DNA of 64,000 nucleotides from Psychrobacter sp. P11F6 (GTDB lineage: Bacteria > Pseudomonadota > Gammaproteobacteria > Pseudomonadales > Moraxellaceae). Positions 20,621 through 32,165 of the stretch are shown here, one piece after another; within the stretch, counting starts at the first letter, position 1, and each line of letters begins with the position of its first letter. The DNA lies in contig NZ_CM003594.1 of the NCBI RefSeq assembly GCF_001435295.1, positions 806,001 through 870,000 on the forward strand. Reading direction: 5' to 3'. The notes below the pieces were generated by a model, which worked only from the letters and a program-made list of their open reading frames with translations, made no database searches and had not been told where the DNA came from. A program made the position numbers and the translations under genes.

Positions 20621-22654
20621 CTAACGATTACCCAATAAAGCGCGAATATTAGCCAAGTATTCATCAGCAACGGCTTCTGGGTCTTTAGTCGCTTTTTTCT
20701 TTTTCGCCTTGGCTGGCCAGTCAATATGCTCTTCTGGTAACTCATCTAAAAACCTTGACTCAGAAGTGACACGCATCTGACCGCCCGCACGGCGCTGAGT
20801 TGCGAGCGTCAATGTCAGCTCTCGACGCGCACGAGTAATACCCACATACATCAAACGCCGTTCTTCTTCGACCGTCTCGCTTAGGATGGAATTGCGGTGC
20901 GGTAGCATTTCTTCCTCAAGCCCCATGATATACACAAAATCAAATTCCAAGCCTTTTGCTGCATGCAAGGTCATCAAGTTAACCTTGTTGGTATTTTCTT
21001 CTTCTTGCTGTTGCTCGAGCATATCTAGCAACACCAGCTTACGAATGATGGTATCAATGGTGCGATCTTCGTCTTCTTCGGCGCGATTAATCAATGATTG
21101 AATACTAGTGTAGAGCATATCAATATTATCGATACGGTTTTTTTCTTGTTGCGGGGTTTTGGCGTCGCTACGCACAAAGTCGATATAACCCGTTTCATCA
21201 ATCATTTGGCGTACGATAGGCACAGGATCAGGATGCTGATCCAGCTCACGCGTATAATGTTCAATAAACTCACCAAACTCCTTTATCGTACCATAAGCCT
21301 TCGACGGCAAAACATGCGCGAGCCCTGCATGCGTACAAGAAGCGAGTAGCGAGATGCTATGCTCTTGTGAAAATAAGCCTAACTTCTCTAGCGTTGCTGG
21401 CCCCATTCCACGCTTAGGCGTATTGATAATACGTAAAAAAGCACTGTCGTCTTCAGGGTTCAGAATCAAACGCAGATAGCCCATGATGTCTTTAATTTCA
21501 CTACGCGCAAAGAACGACTGACCACCCGACAACTTATAAGGCACTTGCAGTTGACGCAACTGCGCCTCTAGCATGCGCGCCTGAAAGTTACTGCGATAAA
21601 GAACGGCGTACTGCTCCCATTCATTACCGAAACGCAGTTTATGAGTGACAATCTCTTTTGCCACACGCTCAGACTCATCATCATCATTACGACAGTTAAT
21701 AATGCGAATTTTTTCGCCTTGACCTTTATCTGACCAGAGTTTCTTTTCAAATAAATGCTCGTTATTGGTAATAACGGCATTGGCAGAGGTCAAAATACGC
21801 GTGGTCGAGCGATAGTTTTGCTCAAGCATGACGATTTTGAGTTTTGGGAAATCTTCTTTGAGTAGCGCCATGTTTTCAGGTTTTGCCCCGCGCCACGCAT
21901 AGATAGATTGATCGTCATCGCCAACGACGGTAAAACGCCCTTGCGGTCCGACTAAGTATTTAATCATCTCATACTGGGCGGTGTTGGTATCTTGATATTC
22001 ATCGACGAGCAAGTAACGAATACGGTTTTGCCATTTATCGCGCAGCTCTCTGTTTTCACGTAATATCTTGGTCGGCAGGACAATCAAATCATCGAAATCA
22101 ACGGCGTTATAAGCACGCAAATTGCGCTCATATAAGGCATAGAGGGTTGCAAAAATCATGTCTTCTGGATCGTCTAAGGTTTCCATCGCCTTATCTGGTT
22201 CAATCAGATCGTTTTTCCAGTCAGAAATCATTTTAATGGCTTTGCCGACCAATTCACGACTTTCAGCGCCGCTTAAATTGTCGCGCATCATCAGCTCCAT
22301 CAGCAAACGCTTACTGTCGTCGCTGTCCATGATGGAGAAGTTACCTTTGAGCGGGGTATGAATCAGCTCATAGCGCAAAAACTGTAGCCCAAATTGGTGA
22401 AAGGTAGACACCGTCAGCCCGCGAGTTTTTTCACTCGGCAGTAATTTACTGACACGGGCTTTCATCTCGCGCGCCGCTTTATTGGTAAAGGTCACCGCGG
22501 TAATGCGCTCGGCTGGCATGTTGCATTCTTCGATTAGATAGGCAATCTTGCGGGTAATCACCGATGTCTTACCGGAGCCGGCACCTGCTAGCACAAGCAA
22601 TGGACCGGATACGTAAAGCATCGCTTCTTGTTGTTTGGGATTAAGTTGACTCAT
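20621..22654 (-). CDS. rep: ATP-dependent DNA helicase Rep
   Basis: Superfamily 1A 3'-5' helicase that clears proteins ahead of replication forks and supports restart. The opening LNPKQQEAMLYVSGPLLVLA and Walker A AGAGSGKT, the DEYQDTN box, GDDDQSIYAWRGA and YRST motifs are all in place. Length (677 residues from the internal ATG) fits Rep (673) better than UvrD (720). The C-terminal part has LMTLHAAKGLEFD and YVGITRAR, with a basic tail KAKKKKATK. Confidence 0.93.
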   Translation of the reverse strand: MSQLNPKQQEAMLYVSGPLLVLAGAGSGKTSVITRKIAYLIEECNMPAERITAVTFTNKAAREMKARVSKLLPSEKTRGLTVSTFHQFGLQFLRYELIHTPLKGNFSIMDSDDSKRLLMELMMRDNLSGAESRELVGKAIKMISDWKNDLIEPDKAMETLDDPEDMIFATLYALYERNLRAYNAVDFDDLIVLPTKILRENRELRDKWQNRIRYLLVDEYQDTNTAQYEMIKYLVGPQGRFTVVGDDDQSIYAWRGAKPENMALLKEDFPKLKIVMLEQNYRSTTRILTSANAVITNNEHLFEKKLWSDKGQGEKIRIINCRNDDDESERVAKEIVTHKLRFGNEWEQYAVLYRSNFQARMLEAQLRQLQVPYKLSGGQSFFARSEIKDIMGYLRLILNPEDDSAFLRIINTPKRGMGPATLEKLGLFSQEHSISLLASCTHAGLAHVLPSKAYGTIKEFGEFIEHYTRELDQHPDPVPIVRQMIDETGYIDFVRSDAKTPQQEKNRIDNIDMLYTSIQSLINRAEEDEDRTIDTIIRKLVLLDMLEQQQEEENTNKVNLMTLHAAKGLEFDFVYIMGLEEEMLPHRNSILSETVEEERRLMYVGITRARRELTLTLATQRRAGGQMRVTSESRFLDELPEEHIDWPAKAKKKKATKDPEAVADEYLANIRALLGNR

Positions 22655-23555
22655 AAGGTGACCTGTAAGACAAAAGCAAAAAGAAAGCAAAAAAGACGAG
22701 TGTTGATATCAAGCGTTGCTCAGTGAGATAAAAACGGCACGTATGATGCAGATCGATAGCGCAAGACGGCAACATAGCATTATAGTTCGTTGCATCATCT
22801 CGATATCAAAACATGGCGTCGATAAGGTTAATCAACCTATCCGCTAATCACGCTCATGACCATTAATATTTTGTGACAATTAATCAAGAGCGCCATCGTT
22901 AAAACAGCCGCTGATACTAGCATGCAATTAGGCGGGTTATTATAAAGCAAAAACCGTCACATTGGGGAGGAGTTCAAGGATCGGCACCCAGTAAAAAAGC
23001 GTTAATTTTTCGTGACTTATACTATATATACTAGCGTCCATTCAAAAATGTGGATTTGGGCTTAATATAAGGTAACGTCTATATCATAATTCATGGCAAA
23101 AAAAACATGTTTCTTTCACCTATAAAGTGACCGTTCAATACAGTTAAAAACTAGCTTTTAGACACTGATATGCGTATAGTACGTAAATAATTTATGCCAG
23201 TTGTCTCGTCATTGTTGACCACGTGTAATGAGCTATTAAATCAATTAAATAAACTATCGAATATGATATTGATTTAATACGTTGATCTTACGTTGTTAGA
23301 AGATGCGTTAGGCGACCAGCCTTTCTCCGTTATATATCGGAGTATCTATAGTTGGTCATGTCTGACATCGTCGTCAATAAGCTTGATAATTGGTTATTAC
23401 CAGCACAGTATCTATATGAGCCATTGAGTTATTAAGACCCAATGGGAGTTACTTTGTGTTTTCGTCTGCGTTATGCCAGTCGCCATTACCACTCTATAGT
23501 TTGTGAGTATGTGCGCTGCGCTTGACACTCGATTGGGTGAGGAGCACGTATTATC
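22655..23555. other. Long non-coding region upstream of the nuo operon
   Basis: About 900 bases between divergent rep and nuoA. No coding frame, tRNA or known riboswitch is recognisable. It should hold the nuo promoter(s) and a long leader. The clearest structural element is an 11-bp inverted repeat at 23235-23278. An AT-rich patch around 23015-23035 (TATACTATATATACTAG) looks promoter-like but I could not pair it with a good -35 box. Confidence 0.5.
23235..23278. repeat. Inverted repeat in the nuo leader
   Basis: Perfect 11-bp arms ATTAAATCAAT / ATTGATTTAAT separated by 22 bases, about 280 bases before nuoA. It could be a regulator binding site or an RNA hairpin. No T-tract follows, so it is not a terminator. 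Confidence 0.7.
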
Positions 23556-24179
23556 ATGTCTGCTTTTAATTGGTCAGCCATTGCTTTTATCTTAGCCGCC
23601 ATTGGGCTAGTGGTCTTTATGCTGGTTGTGCCGCGTTTGCTTGGCGGTCGCTCTCAGGGCTCACAAAAAGAAGAAGTATTTGAAGCGGGTGTTGTCGGAG
23701 CTGGCAACGCCCGTATTCGTTTGTCTGCCAAATTCTATTTGGTGGCAATCTTCTTCGTTATCTTTGATTTAGAAGCGCTATATTTATACGCTTATGCCGT
23801 TTCAGTACGTGAAGCAGGCTGGCTGGGCTTTGCCGCAGCCGCGATATTCATTACCATCTTGATCATAGGCTTGGTATACGAGCTCAGTCTGGGTGCGATG
23901 AATTGGGCACCATCGGACAAGCGCCGCAAGCAACCACGTCTATATGCAGCTCCGGCAGGTTTTAATTTGGCAGATATTACGCAGTTTGATGGCGTCGATG
24001 AGCTGATGGTCGATCCAACTGGCAAGATACCAGCCCAGTCTTCAGGGCAGATTAATGTCTCGAACAATATCGAGACCAACCGTCGTCACTTGCAAAATAT
24101 CGATCATATTAATACTACTGGTAATGTGACTTCCATGGATTTTGCCACATCTGCGCAACAAGACAAAGTCAAACGCTAA
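23556..24179 (+). CDS. nuoA: NADH dehydrogenase I subunit A
   Basis: Membrane subunit of complex I next to the quinone channel. Three helices and the conserved matrix loop with FEAGVVGAGNARIRLSAKFY and FDLEALYLYA are clear. With 207 residues it is longer than E. coli NuoA (147): after about residue 130 there is a polar tail without membrane segments. GAGGAG lies 9-10 bases before the ATG. First gene of the nuo operon, with a long leader. Confidence 0.95.
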   Translation: MSAFNWSAIAFILAAIGLVVFMLVVPRLLGGRSQGSQKEEVFEAGVVGAGNARIRLSAKFYLVAIFFVIFDLEALYLYAYAVSVREAGWLGFAAAAIFITILIIGLVYELSLGAMNWAPSDKRRKQPRLYAAPAGFNLADITQFDGVDELMVDPTGKIPAQSSGQINVSNNIETNRRHLQNIDHINTTGNVTSMDFATSAQQDKVKR

Positions 24180-24299
24180 TCGCTTTTGACGGTCTTGTGG
24201 CACATTACTGCAAAATGGTCGCTTATTAATAATAGAAGTTAAGGCGATAGCGGAAGCAAGATGATTGCTGCGCTTCGCCTAATATAAAGGTTGTATGTT

Positions 24300-24968
24300 A
24301 TGAAATACACATTAACAAAAGCCAACCCTGATGCAGATGTCTATCCTGCACAGACCAGTCAAACGGTCAATGATCCAATCGAAGACGAAGTGAATAAAAA
24401 CGTCTTTATGGGTCGTCTCGAAGACCTTGTCCATTCAACAGCAAACTGGGGGCGCAAGCACTCACTTTGGCCATTTAACTTTGGTACCTCTTGCTGTTAT
24501 GTCGAATATGCCACCACCCTAACCGCCGTTCATGATTTGTCACGCTTTGGTGCCGAAGTTATTCGCGCGTCGCCCCGTCAGGCAGACGTGATGATCGTTG
24601 CTGGTACTTGTTTTGTCAAAATGGCACCGGTTATTCAGCGCCTTTATGAGCAAATGCTTGAGCCAAAATGGGTTATCTCGATGGGTGCCTGTGCTAACTC
24701 GGGTGGTATGTATGATATCTATTCGGTCGTGCAAGGCGTGGACAAAATTATCCCTGTTGATGTCTATGTGCCCGGTTGTCCGCCGCGTCCAGAAGCGTTG
24801 ATCCAAGGCTTGATGTTGCTGCAAGAGTCGATTACTAAAGAGCGTCGCCCGCTAGGTATTCATGTCAATGATCAGGGTATCTATCAGCCACAAATGACGC
24901 CTGAGCGTGACCGTAAGCAAGCAGATCGTATCGCTGTGAAAAACTTGCGTAGCCCAGACAGTATCTAA
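24300..24968 (+). CDS. nuoB: NADH dehydrogenase I subunit B
   Basis: Carries cluster N2, the last iron-sulfur centre before quinone. Ligands are Cys65 and Cys66 ([10 protein letters not shown]), Cys131 ([10 protein letters not shown]) and Cys160 (VPGCPPRPE). I chose the ATG with AAAGG 9 bases upstream; a TTG three codons earlier touches that sequence. 222 residues. Confidence 0.96.
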   Translation: MKYTLTKANPDADVYPAQTSQTVNDPIEDEVNKNVFMGRLEDLVHSTANWGRKHSLWPFNFGTSCCYVEYATTLTAVHDLSRFGAEVIRASPRQADVMIVAGTCFVKMAPVIQRLYEQMLEPKWVISMGACANSGGMYDIYSVVQGVDKIIPVDVYVPGCPPRPEALIQGLMLLQESITKERRPLGIHVNDQGIYQPQMTPERDRKQADRIAVKNLRSPDSI

Positions 24969-25096
24969 TCAGCGAGCCTGTAGCCAAACTGCATGTGATA
25001 AATAGCATATTAGGCATAAATTGTTTAGTTATATCATGTTCTAGTTTGGCTCAATCATACACAATCCGTAAAAGTGCTCAGTACGCATATATTCAT

Positions 25097-25176
25097 CGTA
25101 GTTCGCTTATGTTTAGCGTAGTTCAGTTATGATTAACATAGCTCGGTTAGGCTCAACATAGCTCAATGATGATTAA
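25097..25176. repeat. Four 20-bp imperfect tandem repeats between nuoB and nuoCD
   Basis: Four consecutive 20-mers of the form (C)(G/A)TAG(T/C)TC....TA.....A: CGTAGTTCGCTTATGTTTAG, CGTAGTTCAGTTATGATTAA, CATAGCTCGGTTAGGCTCAA and CATAGCTCAATGATGATTAA. The array ends just before the nuoCD Shine-Dalgarno. Divergence between units suggests an old array. Confidence 0.85.
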
Positions 25177-25194
25177 TGAAGGAATACATCATTC

Positions 25195-26970
25195 ATGGTC
25201 ACGGTAGTTGAAAACATAGATCCTAATATTAAGCCTGTTCCAGCGGTTATCACCGAGCTGGAGCAGAAGTATGCCGGTAAGTTTGTCGTGCAGCACACTG
25301 TGGATGAGATTCCAACAGTGTGGGTCGCGCGTGCAGACTTATTAGATGTTCTCTTATTCCTACGTAAATTGCCCCAGCCATACGTCATGCTATTTGACTT
25401 GTCAGCGATAGATGAGCGTCTGCGCCAGCATCGCCAAGGTTTACCTGACAGCGATTTTACGGTGTTTTATCACTTGATGTCGCTTGAGCGTAATAGTGAC
25501 GTACGTATTAAAGTCGCGCTGAGTGAAGACGATGTCAATGTACCGAGCGCTACGCAGATTTGGCCAAATGCCAACTGGTACGAGCGTGAAGTGTGGGACA
25601 TGTTCGGTATTGTCTTTACGGGTCATCCGCATCTAACGCGTATCTTATTACCAAAGTACTGGGAAGGTCATCCGCTGCGTAAAGAGTATCATGCGCGCGC
25701 GACTGAATTTACCCCGTATTTCTTGAATACCGCCAAGCAACAATATGAGCAAGAAAACCTGCGTTTTGTCCCAGAAGAGTGGGGCATGAAGCGTTCAGGT
25801 CGTGATGAAGACTTTATGTTCTTGAACATCGGTCCTAACCATCCCTCTGCTCACGGTGCATTCCGTTTAGTGCTACAGCTTGATGGTGAAGAAGTCGTCG
25901 ATTGTATCCCTGATATCGGTTATCACCATCGCGGCGCAGAGAAGATGGCTGAGCGTCAAACTTGGCATTCATTTATTCCTTATACCGACCGTATCGATTA
26001 CCTCGGTGGCGTGATGAATGAGCTGCCGTACATCATGTCGGTCGAAAAGCTTGCAGGGATTACCATTCCGCCGCGCGCTGAGACTATCCGCGTAATGATG
26101 AGTGAGTTTTTCCGTATTACCAATAACTTACTGTTCGTCGGTACGTTTATTCAGGATGCGGGCGGCATGACCCCGGTATTCTATATGTTTACCGATCGCC
26201 AAAAAGCCTATGATGTCATAGAAGCCGTGACTGGTTATCGTATGCATCCCGCTTGGTTCCGTATCGGCGGTACGGCTGCTGATCTACCACGTGGCTGGCA
26301 GCGTCTGGTTCGCGAATTCTTAGATTGGATGCCAAAACGCTTGGACGAATATGTCAAAGCGGCATTGCAAAATAGCGTGCTCAAAGGTCGTACCCAAGGT
26401 GTTGCTCAGTACAATGCTAAGCAAGCACTTGCTTGGGGCGTGACGGGCGCTGGTCTGCGAGCAACAGGCGTTGACTTTGATCTCCGTAAAGCACGTCCGT
26501 ATATGGGTTATGAAAATTACGACTTTGAAGTGCCAGTGGGTTACAACGGTGATGCGTATGATCGCTGTATGGTAAAAGTCGAAGAGATGCGTCAGTCATT
26601 GCGTATCATCCGCCAGTGCATGGATAACATGCCACAAGGCCCTTATAAAGCCGATCATCCACTAGCGGTACCACCGCCAAAAGACCGTACCTTAAACGAT
26701 ATTGAAACCTTGATTAATCACTTTATCTCAGTATCTTGGGGTCCTGTGATGCCAGCGGGCGAGTGTACGACGATTGTAGAAGCGACCAAAGGGTTGAACA
26801 GCTATTACATCACCTCGGATAAGGCGACGATGAGCTATCGTACCCGTATTCGTACGCCGACATTTGCGCATTTGCAGCAGATGCCATCGGTGATTAATGG
26901 CTCGCTCGTCTCTGATGCCATTATGTATTTGGCATCGATTGATATTGTAATGGCTGACTGTGATCGCTAA
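25195..26970 (+). CDS. nuoC: Fused NADH dehydrogenase I subunits C and D
   Basis: Fused NuoC (about residues 1-190, with [19 protein letters not shown] and the GHP...LRKEY block) and NuoD (about 200-591, with [13 protein letters not shown] and [16 protein letters not shown]). The fusion is as in E. coli NuoCD (about 600 residues). NuoD forms much of the quinone-binding site with NuoB. The C-terminal DIVMADCDR is intact. Shine-Dalgarno AAGGA lies 11 bases before the ATG, just after the repeat array. Confidence 0.96.
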   Translation: MVTVVENIDPNIKPVPAVITELEQKYAGKFVVQHTVDEIPTVWVARADLLDVLLFLRKLPQPYVMLFDLSAIDERLRQHRQGLPDSDFTVFYHLMSLERNSDVRIKVALSEDDVNVPSATQIWPNANWYEREVWDMFGIVFTGHPHLTRILLPKYWEGHPLRKEYHARATEFTPYFLNTAKQQYEQENLRFVPEEWGMKRSGRDEDFMFLNIGPNHPSAHGAFRLVLQLDGEEVVDCIPDIGYHHRGAEKMAERQTWHSFIPYTDRIDYLGGVMNELPYIMSVEKLAGITIPPRAETIRVMMSEFFRITNNLLFVGTFIQDAGGMTPVFYMFTDRQKAYDVIEAVTGYRMHPAWFRIGGTAADLPRGWQRLVREFLDWMPKRLDEYVKAALQNSVLKGRTQGVAQYNAKQALAWGVTGAGLRATGVDFDLRKARPYMGYENYDFEVPVGYNGDAYDRCMVKVEEMRQSLRIIRQCMDNMPQGPYKADHPLAVPPPKDRTLNDIETLINHFISVSWGPVMPAGECTTIVEATKGLNSYYITSDKATMSYRTRIRTPTFAHLQQMPSVINGSLVSDAIMYLASIDIVMADCDR

Positions 26971-27074
26971 TACTTTAGTCTAATACTTTGATCAGAAAAT
27001 TATTTTTATTAAAGAAATACGTTTATCAATATATCATTGCCAAATGGCACACCAAAATGCTGATATCTTGCCAT

Positions 27075-27102
27075 ATAGCGACACTTATAAGACTGTCGCT
27101 AT
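27075..27102 (+). other. Perfect hairpin between nuoCD and nuoE
   Basis: 9-bp arms ATAGCGACA / TGTCGCTAT with a 10-base loop and no T-tract after it. It may be a 3' stabiliser or processing site in the nuo mRNA. Confidence 0.65.
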
Positions 27103-27142
27103 TAGCTGATAAAGCGTGATGAGTGAGGACAGATAGAAGACT

Positions 27143-27652
27143 ATGAAAATTGTTTCCGACAAAATGCCAAAAGTAGATGTGGCAAGCATTCTCACTAGCG
27201 AGGAAATTGCGGCTATTCATGAGTTTATGCACCATTACCCGCAAGCACGTGCTGCTTCGCTAGACGCGCTAAAAATCGTGCAAAAGCGCAACGGCTGGGT
27301 CGATGACGCACAAGTGAATGCCATTGCCAATATTCTAGACATTCCGATGTCAGATATGGACGGGGTTGCTACTTTCTTTAACCGTATTTATCGTCAGCCT
27401 GTCGGTCGCCACGTCATCCTTATTTGTGATTCAGTGGCTTGTTTTTTGACAGGTTATGAAGCGTTATCAGCTGAAATCAGATCGCAGCTGGGTATTGAGT
27501 ATGGTCAGACGACGGCTGATGGTCGTTTTACGCTATTGCCAATTTGCTGCTTAGGTAACTGTGACAAAGGCCCTGCTGTGTTGATTGACGAAGACACCTA
27601 TGGCCCTGTCCAGCCCGAAGAAGTCACGCAATTATTGGAGCTATACGCATGA
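27143..27652 (+). CDS. nuoE: NADH dehydrogenase I subunit E
   Basis: The 24-kDa-type peripheral subunit with the [2Fe-2S] cluster N1a. Ligands lie in [10 protein letters not shown] and [12 protein letters not shown]. 169 residues, equal to the family norm. It overlaps nuoF by 4 bases (ATGA), indicating translational coupling. Confidence 0.96.
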   Translation: MKIVSDKMPKVDVASILTSEEIAAIHEFMHHYPQARAASLDALKIVQKRNGWVDDAQVNAIANILDIPMSDMDGVATFFNRIYRQPVGRHVILICDSVACFLTGYEALSAEIRSQLGIEYGQTTADGRFTLLPICCLGNCDKGPAVLIDEDTYGPVQPEEVTQLLELYA

Positions 27653-29073
27653 GATTAACGCTTTCAGAGCAGATTGCTCAACGTAGCCAAGGCAAAGCAC
27701 CTAGCCAGCTTAATGAGCAGCGCATTCCAATTTATGGTGATAAAGCAACAGCGACTAGCGAAACAAAACCGTTAACATGGCGTCTAGCACATCATGATGC
27801 CGTACTAGATTTGACCACCTATGAGTCGTTAAAAGGCTTTGATGGCTTAAAGCAAGCTTTGAGTCAATCGCCTAAAGAAGTTGGCAATATGATTAAAGCT
27901 GCCAACGTCAGGGGTCGCGGCGGTGCAGGCTTTAATGCTGGTTTGAAATGGACATTCATGTCACCACCAGATGGCTTGCCACGTTATCTCATTTGTAATG
28001 CCGATGAGATGGAACCGGGCACGTTTAAAGATCGTCTATTGATGGAGCGTCTACCGTTTCAGCTGATTGAAGGTATGTTGATTACCGCACATGCGATTGG
28101 TGCAACGGACGGGTATATCTTTATCCGTGGTGAATACATTTTAGCTGCCCAGCGTTTGGTCGCTGCTATCGAAGAATGCTTGGCCAATAATCTAATGGGC
28201 AAGAACATTCTAGGCTCAGACTTTAGCTTTAACTTGCACGTGCATACGGGTGCTGGCCGCTATATTTGCGGTGAAGAAACGGCACTGATTAATTGCTTGG
28301 AAGGTCGCCGTGCTAATCCACGTACTAAACCCCCATTCCCACAAATTTCTGGTGCATGGGGTCGTCCAACGGTAGTCAATAACGTTGAAACCTTGTGTAA
28401 CATGCCAGCCATTCTAAACCATGGCGTCGAATGGTATCAGTCATTATCTAACATCAAAGGCAAGAGCCAGACACCGGGTACCAAACTGTTCGGTTGTTCA
28501 GGCTTAGTTAACGATCCAGGCCTGTGGGAATTACCGTTTGGTTATACAGCACGCGAAATCATTGAAGATTTAGCGGGTGGTATGATCGATGGCAAAACAT
28601 TAAAAGCTTGGCTGCCGGGCGGTGCCTCTACTGACTTTTTAACCACTGAGCATTTAGATGTGGTGGTGGATTTTGACACCATTCAAAAAGCAGGTAGCCG
28701 TATGGGTACTGGTCTGATTATGGTCGTGGATGAAGCACAAGATATGGTGCCACTCGTTCGTAATCTCGAGATTTTCTTCCAACGTGAATCTTGTGGTTGG
28801 TGTACGCCATGCCGTGACGGTCTGCCTTGGGGTGTCAAATTGCTTACCGCTATTAATGATGGTGAAGGGCAAGTGGGTGATGTAGAAAAACTAGAAGGCC
28901 TCACGCGTGACTTATGGATTGGTAAAACATTCTGTGCACATGCGCCGGGTGCGATGGAACCACTGATGAGTGCGATTAAATATTTCCGTCCAGAGTTTGA
29001 TCAAAAGATCGCGCAGGCGGTTGGTGTCGATGTCATTGATGCGGCAGCCAATCAACAGCCAGAAGTGAAATAA
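27649..29073 (+). CDS. nuoF: NADH dehydrogenase I subunit F
   Basis: NADH-oxidising subunit with FMN and [4Fe-4S] cluster N3. The NADH/FMN-binding segment [16 protein letters not shown], the FMN-site [15 protein letters not shown] and the cluster motif [12 protein letters not shown] are visible. 474 residues, slightly longer than E. coli NuoF (445) owing to an N-terminal stretch before residue 40. Coupled to nuoE by a 4-base overlap. Confidence 0.96.
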   Translation: MRLTLSEQIAQRSQGKAPSQLNEQRIPIYGDKATATSETKPLTWRLAHHDAVLDLTTYESLKGFDGLKQALSQSPKEVGNMIKAANVRGRGGAGFNAGLKWTFMSPPDGLPRYLICNADEMEPGTFKDRLLMERLPFQLIEGMLITAHAIGATDGYIFIRGEYILAAQRLVAAIEECLANNLMGKNILGSDFSFNLHVHTGAGRYICGEETALINCLEGRRANPRTKPPFPQISGAWGRPTVVNNVETLCNMPAILNHGVEWYQSLSNIKGKSQTPGTKLFGCSGLVNDPGLWELPFGYTAREIIEDLAGGMIDGKTLKAWLPGGASTDFLTTEHLDVVVDFDTIQKAGSRMGTGLIMVVDEAQDMVPLVRNLEIFFQRESCGWCTPCRDGLPWGVKLLTAINDGEGQVGDVEKLEGLTRDLWIGKTFCAHAPGAMEPLMSAIKYFRPEFDQKIAQAVGVDVIDAAANQQPEVK

Positions 29074-29083
29074 GGAGAGCGGC

Positions 29084-32000
29084 ATGGCAGTCATACATAT
29101 TGATGGAACCACTGTCGAAGTAGATAGCGCAGATAACTTGCTACAAGCCTGCTTATCACTCGGCATTGATGTGCCGTATTTTTGTTATCATCCAGCCCTT
29201 GGCTCAGTAGGCTCGTGCCGTCAGTGCGCGGTCAAGCAGTTTCAAAATAAAGAAGATATGGAAGCAGGTCGTGGTCGTCTTGTGATGTCATGTATGGTCG
29301 CTCCGGGCGATGACATGTATATCTCTGTCACTGACGATGAATCCAAAGCATTCCGCAAGTCGATGGTTGAGTTACTGATGACCAACCATCCACATGACTG
29401 TCCAACTTGCGAAGAGGGCGGACATTGCCATTTGCAAGACATGACCTATATGTCAGGTCATAGCCGTCGTCGTTATCGCTTTACCAAACGCACGCATCAT
29501 AACCAAGAGCTTGGCCCATTCATCGCGCATGAGATGAACCGCTGTATCGCTTGCTATCGCTGTGTCCGTTTTTATAAAGACTACGCAGGCGGCGAAGATT
29601 TGGGTGTTTACGGCTCAAACAATCGCGTCTACTTTGGTCGTGATAAAGATGGCCAGTTCGAAAGCGAATTCTCAGGTAACTTAACGGAAGTATGCCCAAC
29701 GGGTGTCTTTACCGATAAAACGCACTCTGAGCGTTATAACCGTAAATGGGACATGCAGTATGCGCCAAGCATCTGTCATGGTTGCTCAGCAGGTTGTAAT
29801 ATCTCACCGGGTGAGCGTTATGGTGAATTACGCCGTATTGAAAACCGCTATAACGGTGAAGTAAACCGCTATTTCTTATGTGACCGTGGCCGCTTCGGTT
29901 ATGGCTATGTCAATCGTGACGATCGCCCAACCCAAGCGCTTGAACGTATCAACGATAAGCATGTCAAAATCAATATTGACTATGCACTCGATGAGACCAT
30001 CAAACGTATCAAAGATAAAAAAGTCATTGGCATTGGCTCACCGCGTGCCAGTTTAGAGACCAACTTTGCGCTAAAAAACCTCGTTGGCTTTGATAAGTTT
30101 TCAACGGGTCTCAATCATCAGCAGCAAGCACTGGTCAATAAATGCATCGAAGTATTAAGTACTGATGGCATTTATAACCCTAGCATGACTGATATCGAAA
30201 GTTATGATGCGGTGTTGGTATTGGGTGAAGATATCACCCAAACTTCATCACGTGTCGCGTTGTCAGTACGCCAAGCGGCAAAAAATGAAGGCCTGAAAAT
30301 GGCAGCGGCGTTGCAAACGCAGCCGTGGCTTGCCGAGCCTGTTAAACGTATTGCTCAAGATGCGTTAAGCCCAGTTTATGTCATCGACGTGGTACAGACT
30401 AAGCTAGAAGACATCAGTAAAGTCAGTGTCGTAGCAACGCCTGAAGACATCACTAAACTTGGCTTTAAAGTCGCTGATGAAATTGCCAATTTCGCTGATG
30501 ATTTCGCAGAAATCGCAGACCTACAAGCAGCTAAGCAAGATGTCGATACTGCTATTAGTACTAGTGCCAGTACTGAGACTGACGGTATGCAAGCATTAGC
30601 GAAGCAAATCGCTTATGACTTGATTCAAGCGGATAAGCCACTGGTTATCTCGGGCAGTAGTTTGTCGTCTACCGCACTGATAGAAGCAGCGGCGCAGATT
30701 ACTCAAGCATTGACCCAAAAACGCTCAGCCATTAAAGCGACTGAACAGCAGCAAGTGGACACGCATAATGCTCAAGTTCGTGATGAGCAAGCGCAAATAG
30801 AAGATAAAGAGCTATCTGCTAAGCCAAACAAACCTGAAACCGGTGTTGATACAGAAACGCAAGACAATGTAGAACGCGCTCCTGCTAAAAAACTTGAGCT
30901 GAAAGAAGTGAATAATAAATATCAGGCACAAGCAGGTATTTACTTAACAGTTATCGATGCCAATAGCATGGGTGTTTGCATGCTTGGCGGTCAATCAGTA
31001 GAAGAGCTGCTGGCCACTGATTTTGATGTGGTGATTGTTGCCGAAAATCAGCTAACAGATGCCATCGATGCCAGTAAGTTGACTCAACTATTAGCCGACA
31101 AAACCGTCATTGCGTTAGATCATCAGCTCCTTGATTGGCATAAAGGTGTCGATATTGTATTGCCAGCGGCTAGTTTTGCAGAAGCAGACGGTACGTTGAT
31201 ATCGGCTGAAGGTCGTGCACAGCGCTTCTTCCAAGTTTACGACAACGAATACTATCATCCAATGAGCAGTATTAAAGAAGGCTGGCGCTGGTTACATGCC
31301 GTGCATAGCAGCATCGAAGGTCGTGATGTCGATTGGACGCAGCTAGATGACGTCATCAATGCATTAATTGCTACACATCCTAAGCTTGCTGGTATTAAAA
31401 ATGCTGCTCCTGATGCCGATTACCGTATGACGGGTCTTAAGATTGCACGTCAGCCGCGCCGTTATTCAGGTCGTACCGCTATGCGTGCACCGATATCTGT
31501 GCATGAGCCGATGCAGCCAAAAGATTTAGACACCGGTTTGACCTTTTCAATGGAAGGTTATAGTGGTAAAGAAACGCCAAGCTCGATGATTCCTTTTGCC
31601 AATGCGGCAGGTTGGAACTCACCACAAGCGTGGAATAAATACCAAGACAAGGTCGGTGGTCATCTAAAAAATGGCGACCCAGGTGTGCGCATGTTCGATC
31701 AGCTAGCACGTTTAGAAACACGTCAATATGTTGCACCAGATGCTATGTCTGCGACGACGACGGATATGCAGCAAGGACAAGCCAAACTGGTGCCTATCCA
31801 TAATATCTATGCCAGCTCTATGATGGCGTCACGTAGCCCAGTGGTTGCGGAGCAACTGCCTGTTGCTGCATGGCGTATCGGGATGGATGATGCTAAGGAC
31901 TGGAACATCGCTAATGGCGATTACTTAGCGATTGAGATTGATAAGCAACAAATCACCTTGCCAGTACAGATTGTCGGTTATTTAGCAGAAGGCTGTATTG

Positions 32001-32164
32001 GTTACCCAGTTGGTCAGGTGAGTATTATTCATCCATCAATGCCAGCGTCGGTTCGCAAAGTGGATGCACCAGTGACGATGTTGGGTAGCATGGCTAACGA
32101 TATGATGAACAATAACGATGCTGCGCAAATGAACACAGCACCGACCACCACACAGGAGGTGTAA
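29084..32164 (+). CDS. nuoG: NADH dehydrogenase I subunit G
   Basis: Largest peripheral subunit, molybdopterin-oxidoreductase-like, carrying N1b, N4, N5 and N7-type clusters. Ligand blocks in order: [15 protein letters not shown] (2Fe-2S), [14 protein letters not shown] (N5), CIACYRC (N4 start) and CHGCSAGC (N7-type). At 1026 residues it exceeds E. coli NuoG (908). An extra low-complexity Gln/Glu/Lys-rich linker lies at about residues 545-605, between two Rossmann-like domains. AGGAG precedes the ATG, 10 bases after nuoF. Confidence 0.95.
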   Translation: MAVIHIDGTTVEVDSADNLLQACLSLGIDVPYFCYHPALGSVGSCRQCAVKQFQNKEDMEAGRGRLVMSCMVAPGDDMYISVTDDESKAFRKSMVELLMTNHPHDCPTCEEGGHCHLQDMTYMSGHSRRRYRFTKRTHHNQELGPFIAHEMNRCIACYRCVRFYKDYAGGEDLGVYGSNNRVYFGRDKDGQFESEFSGNLTEVCPTGVFTDKTHSERYNRKWDMQYAPSICHGCSAGCNISPGERYGELRRIENRYNGEVNRYFLCDRGRFGYGYVNRDDRPTQALERINDKHVKINIDYALDETIKRIKDKKVIGIGSPRASLETNFALKNLVGFDKFSTGLNHQQQALVNKCIEVLSTDGIYNPSMTDIESYDAVLVLGEDITQTSSRVALSVRQAAKNEGLKMAAALQTQPWLAEPVKRIAQDALSPVYVIDVVQTKLEDISKVSVVATPEDITKLGFKVADEIANFADDFAEIADLQAAKQDVDTAISTSASTETDGMQALAKQIAYDLIQADKPLVISGSSLSSTALIEAAAQITQALTQKRSAIKATEQQQVDTHNAQVRDEQAQIEDKELSAKPNKPETGVDTETQDNVERAPAKKLELKEVNNKYQAQAGIYLTVIDANSMGVCMLGGQSVEELLATDFDVVIVAENQLTDAIDASKLTQLLADKTVIALDHQLLDWHKGVDIVLPAASFAEADGTLISAEGRAQRFFQVYDNEYYHPMSSIKEGWRWLHAVHSSIEGRDVDWTQLDDVINALIATHPKLAGIKNAAPDADYRMTGLKIARQPRRYSGRTAMRAPISVHEPMQPKDLDTGLTFSMEGYSGKETPSSMIPFANAAGWNSPQAWNKYQDKVGGHLKNGDPGVRMFDQLARLETRQYVAPDAMSATTTDMQQGQAKLVPIHNIYASSMMASRSPVVAEQLPVAAWRIGMDDAKDWNIANGDYLAIEIDKQQITLPVQIVGYLAEGCIGYPVGQVSIIHPSMPASVRKVDAPVTMLGSMANDMMNNNDAAQMNTAPTTTQEV

Positions 32165-32165
32165 T

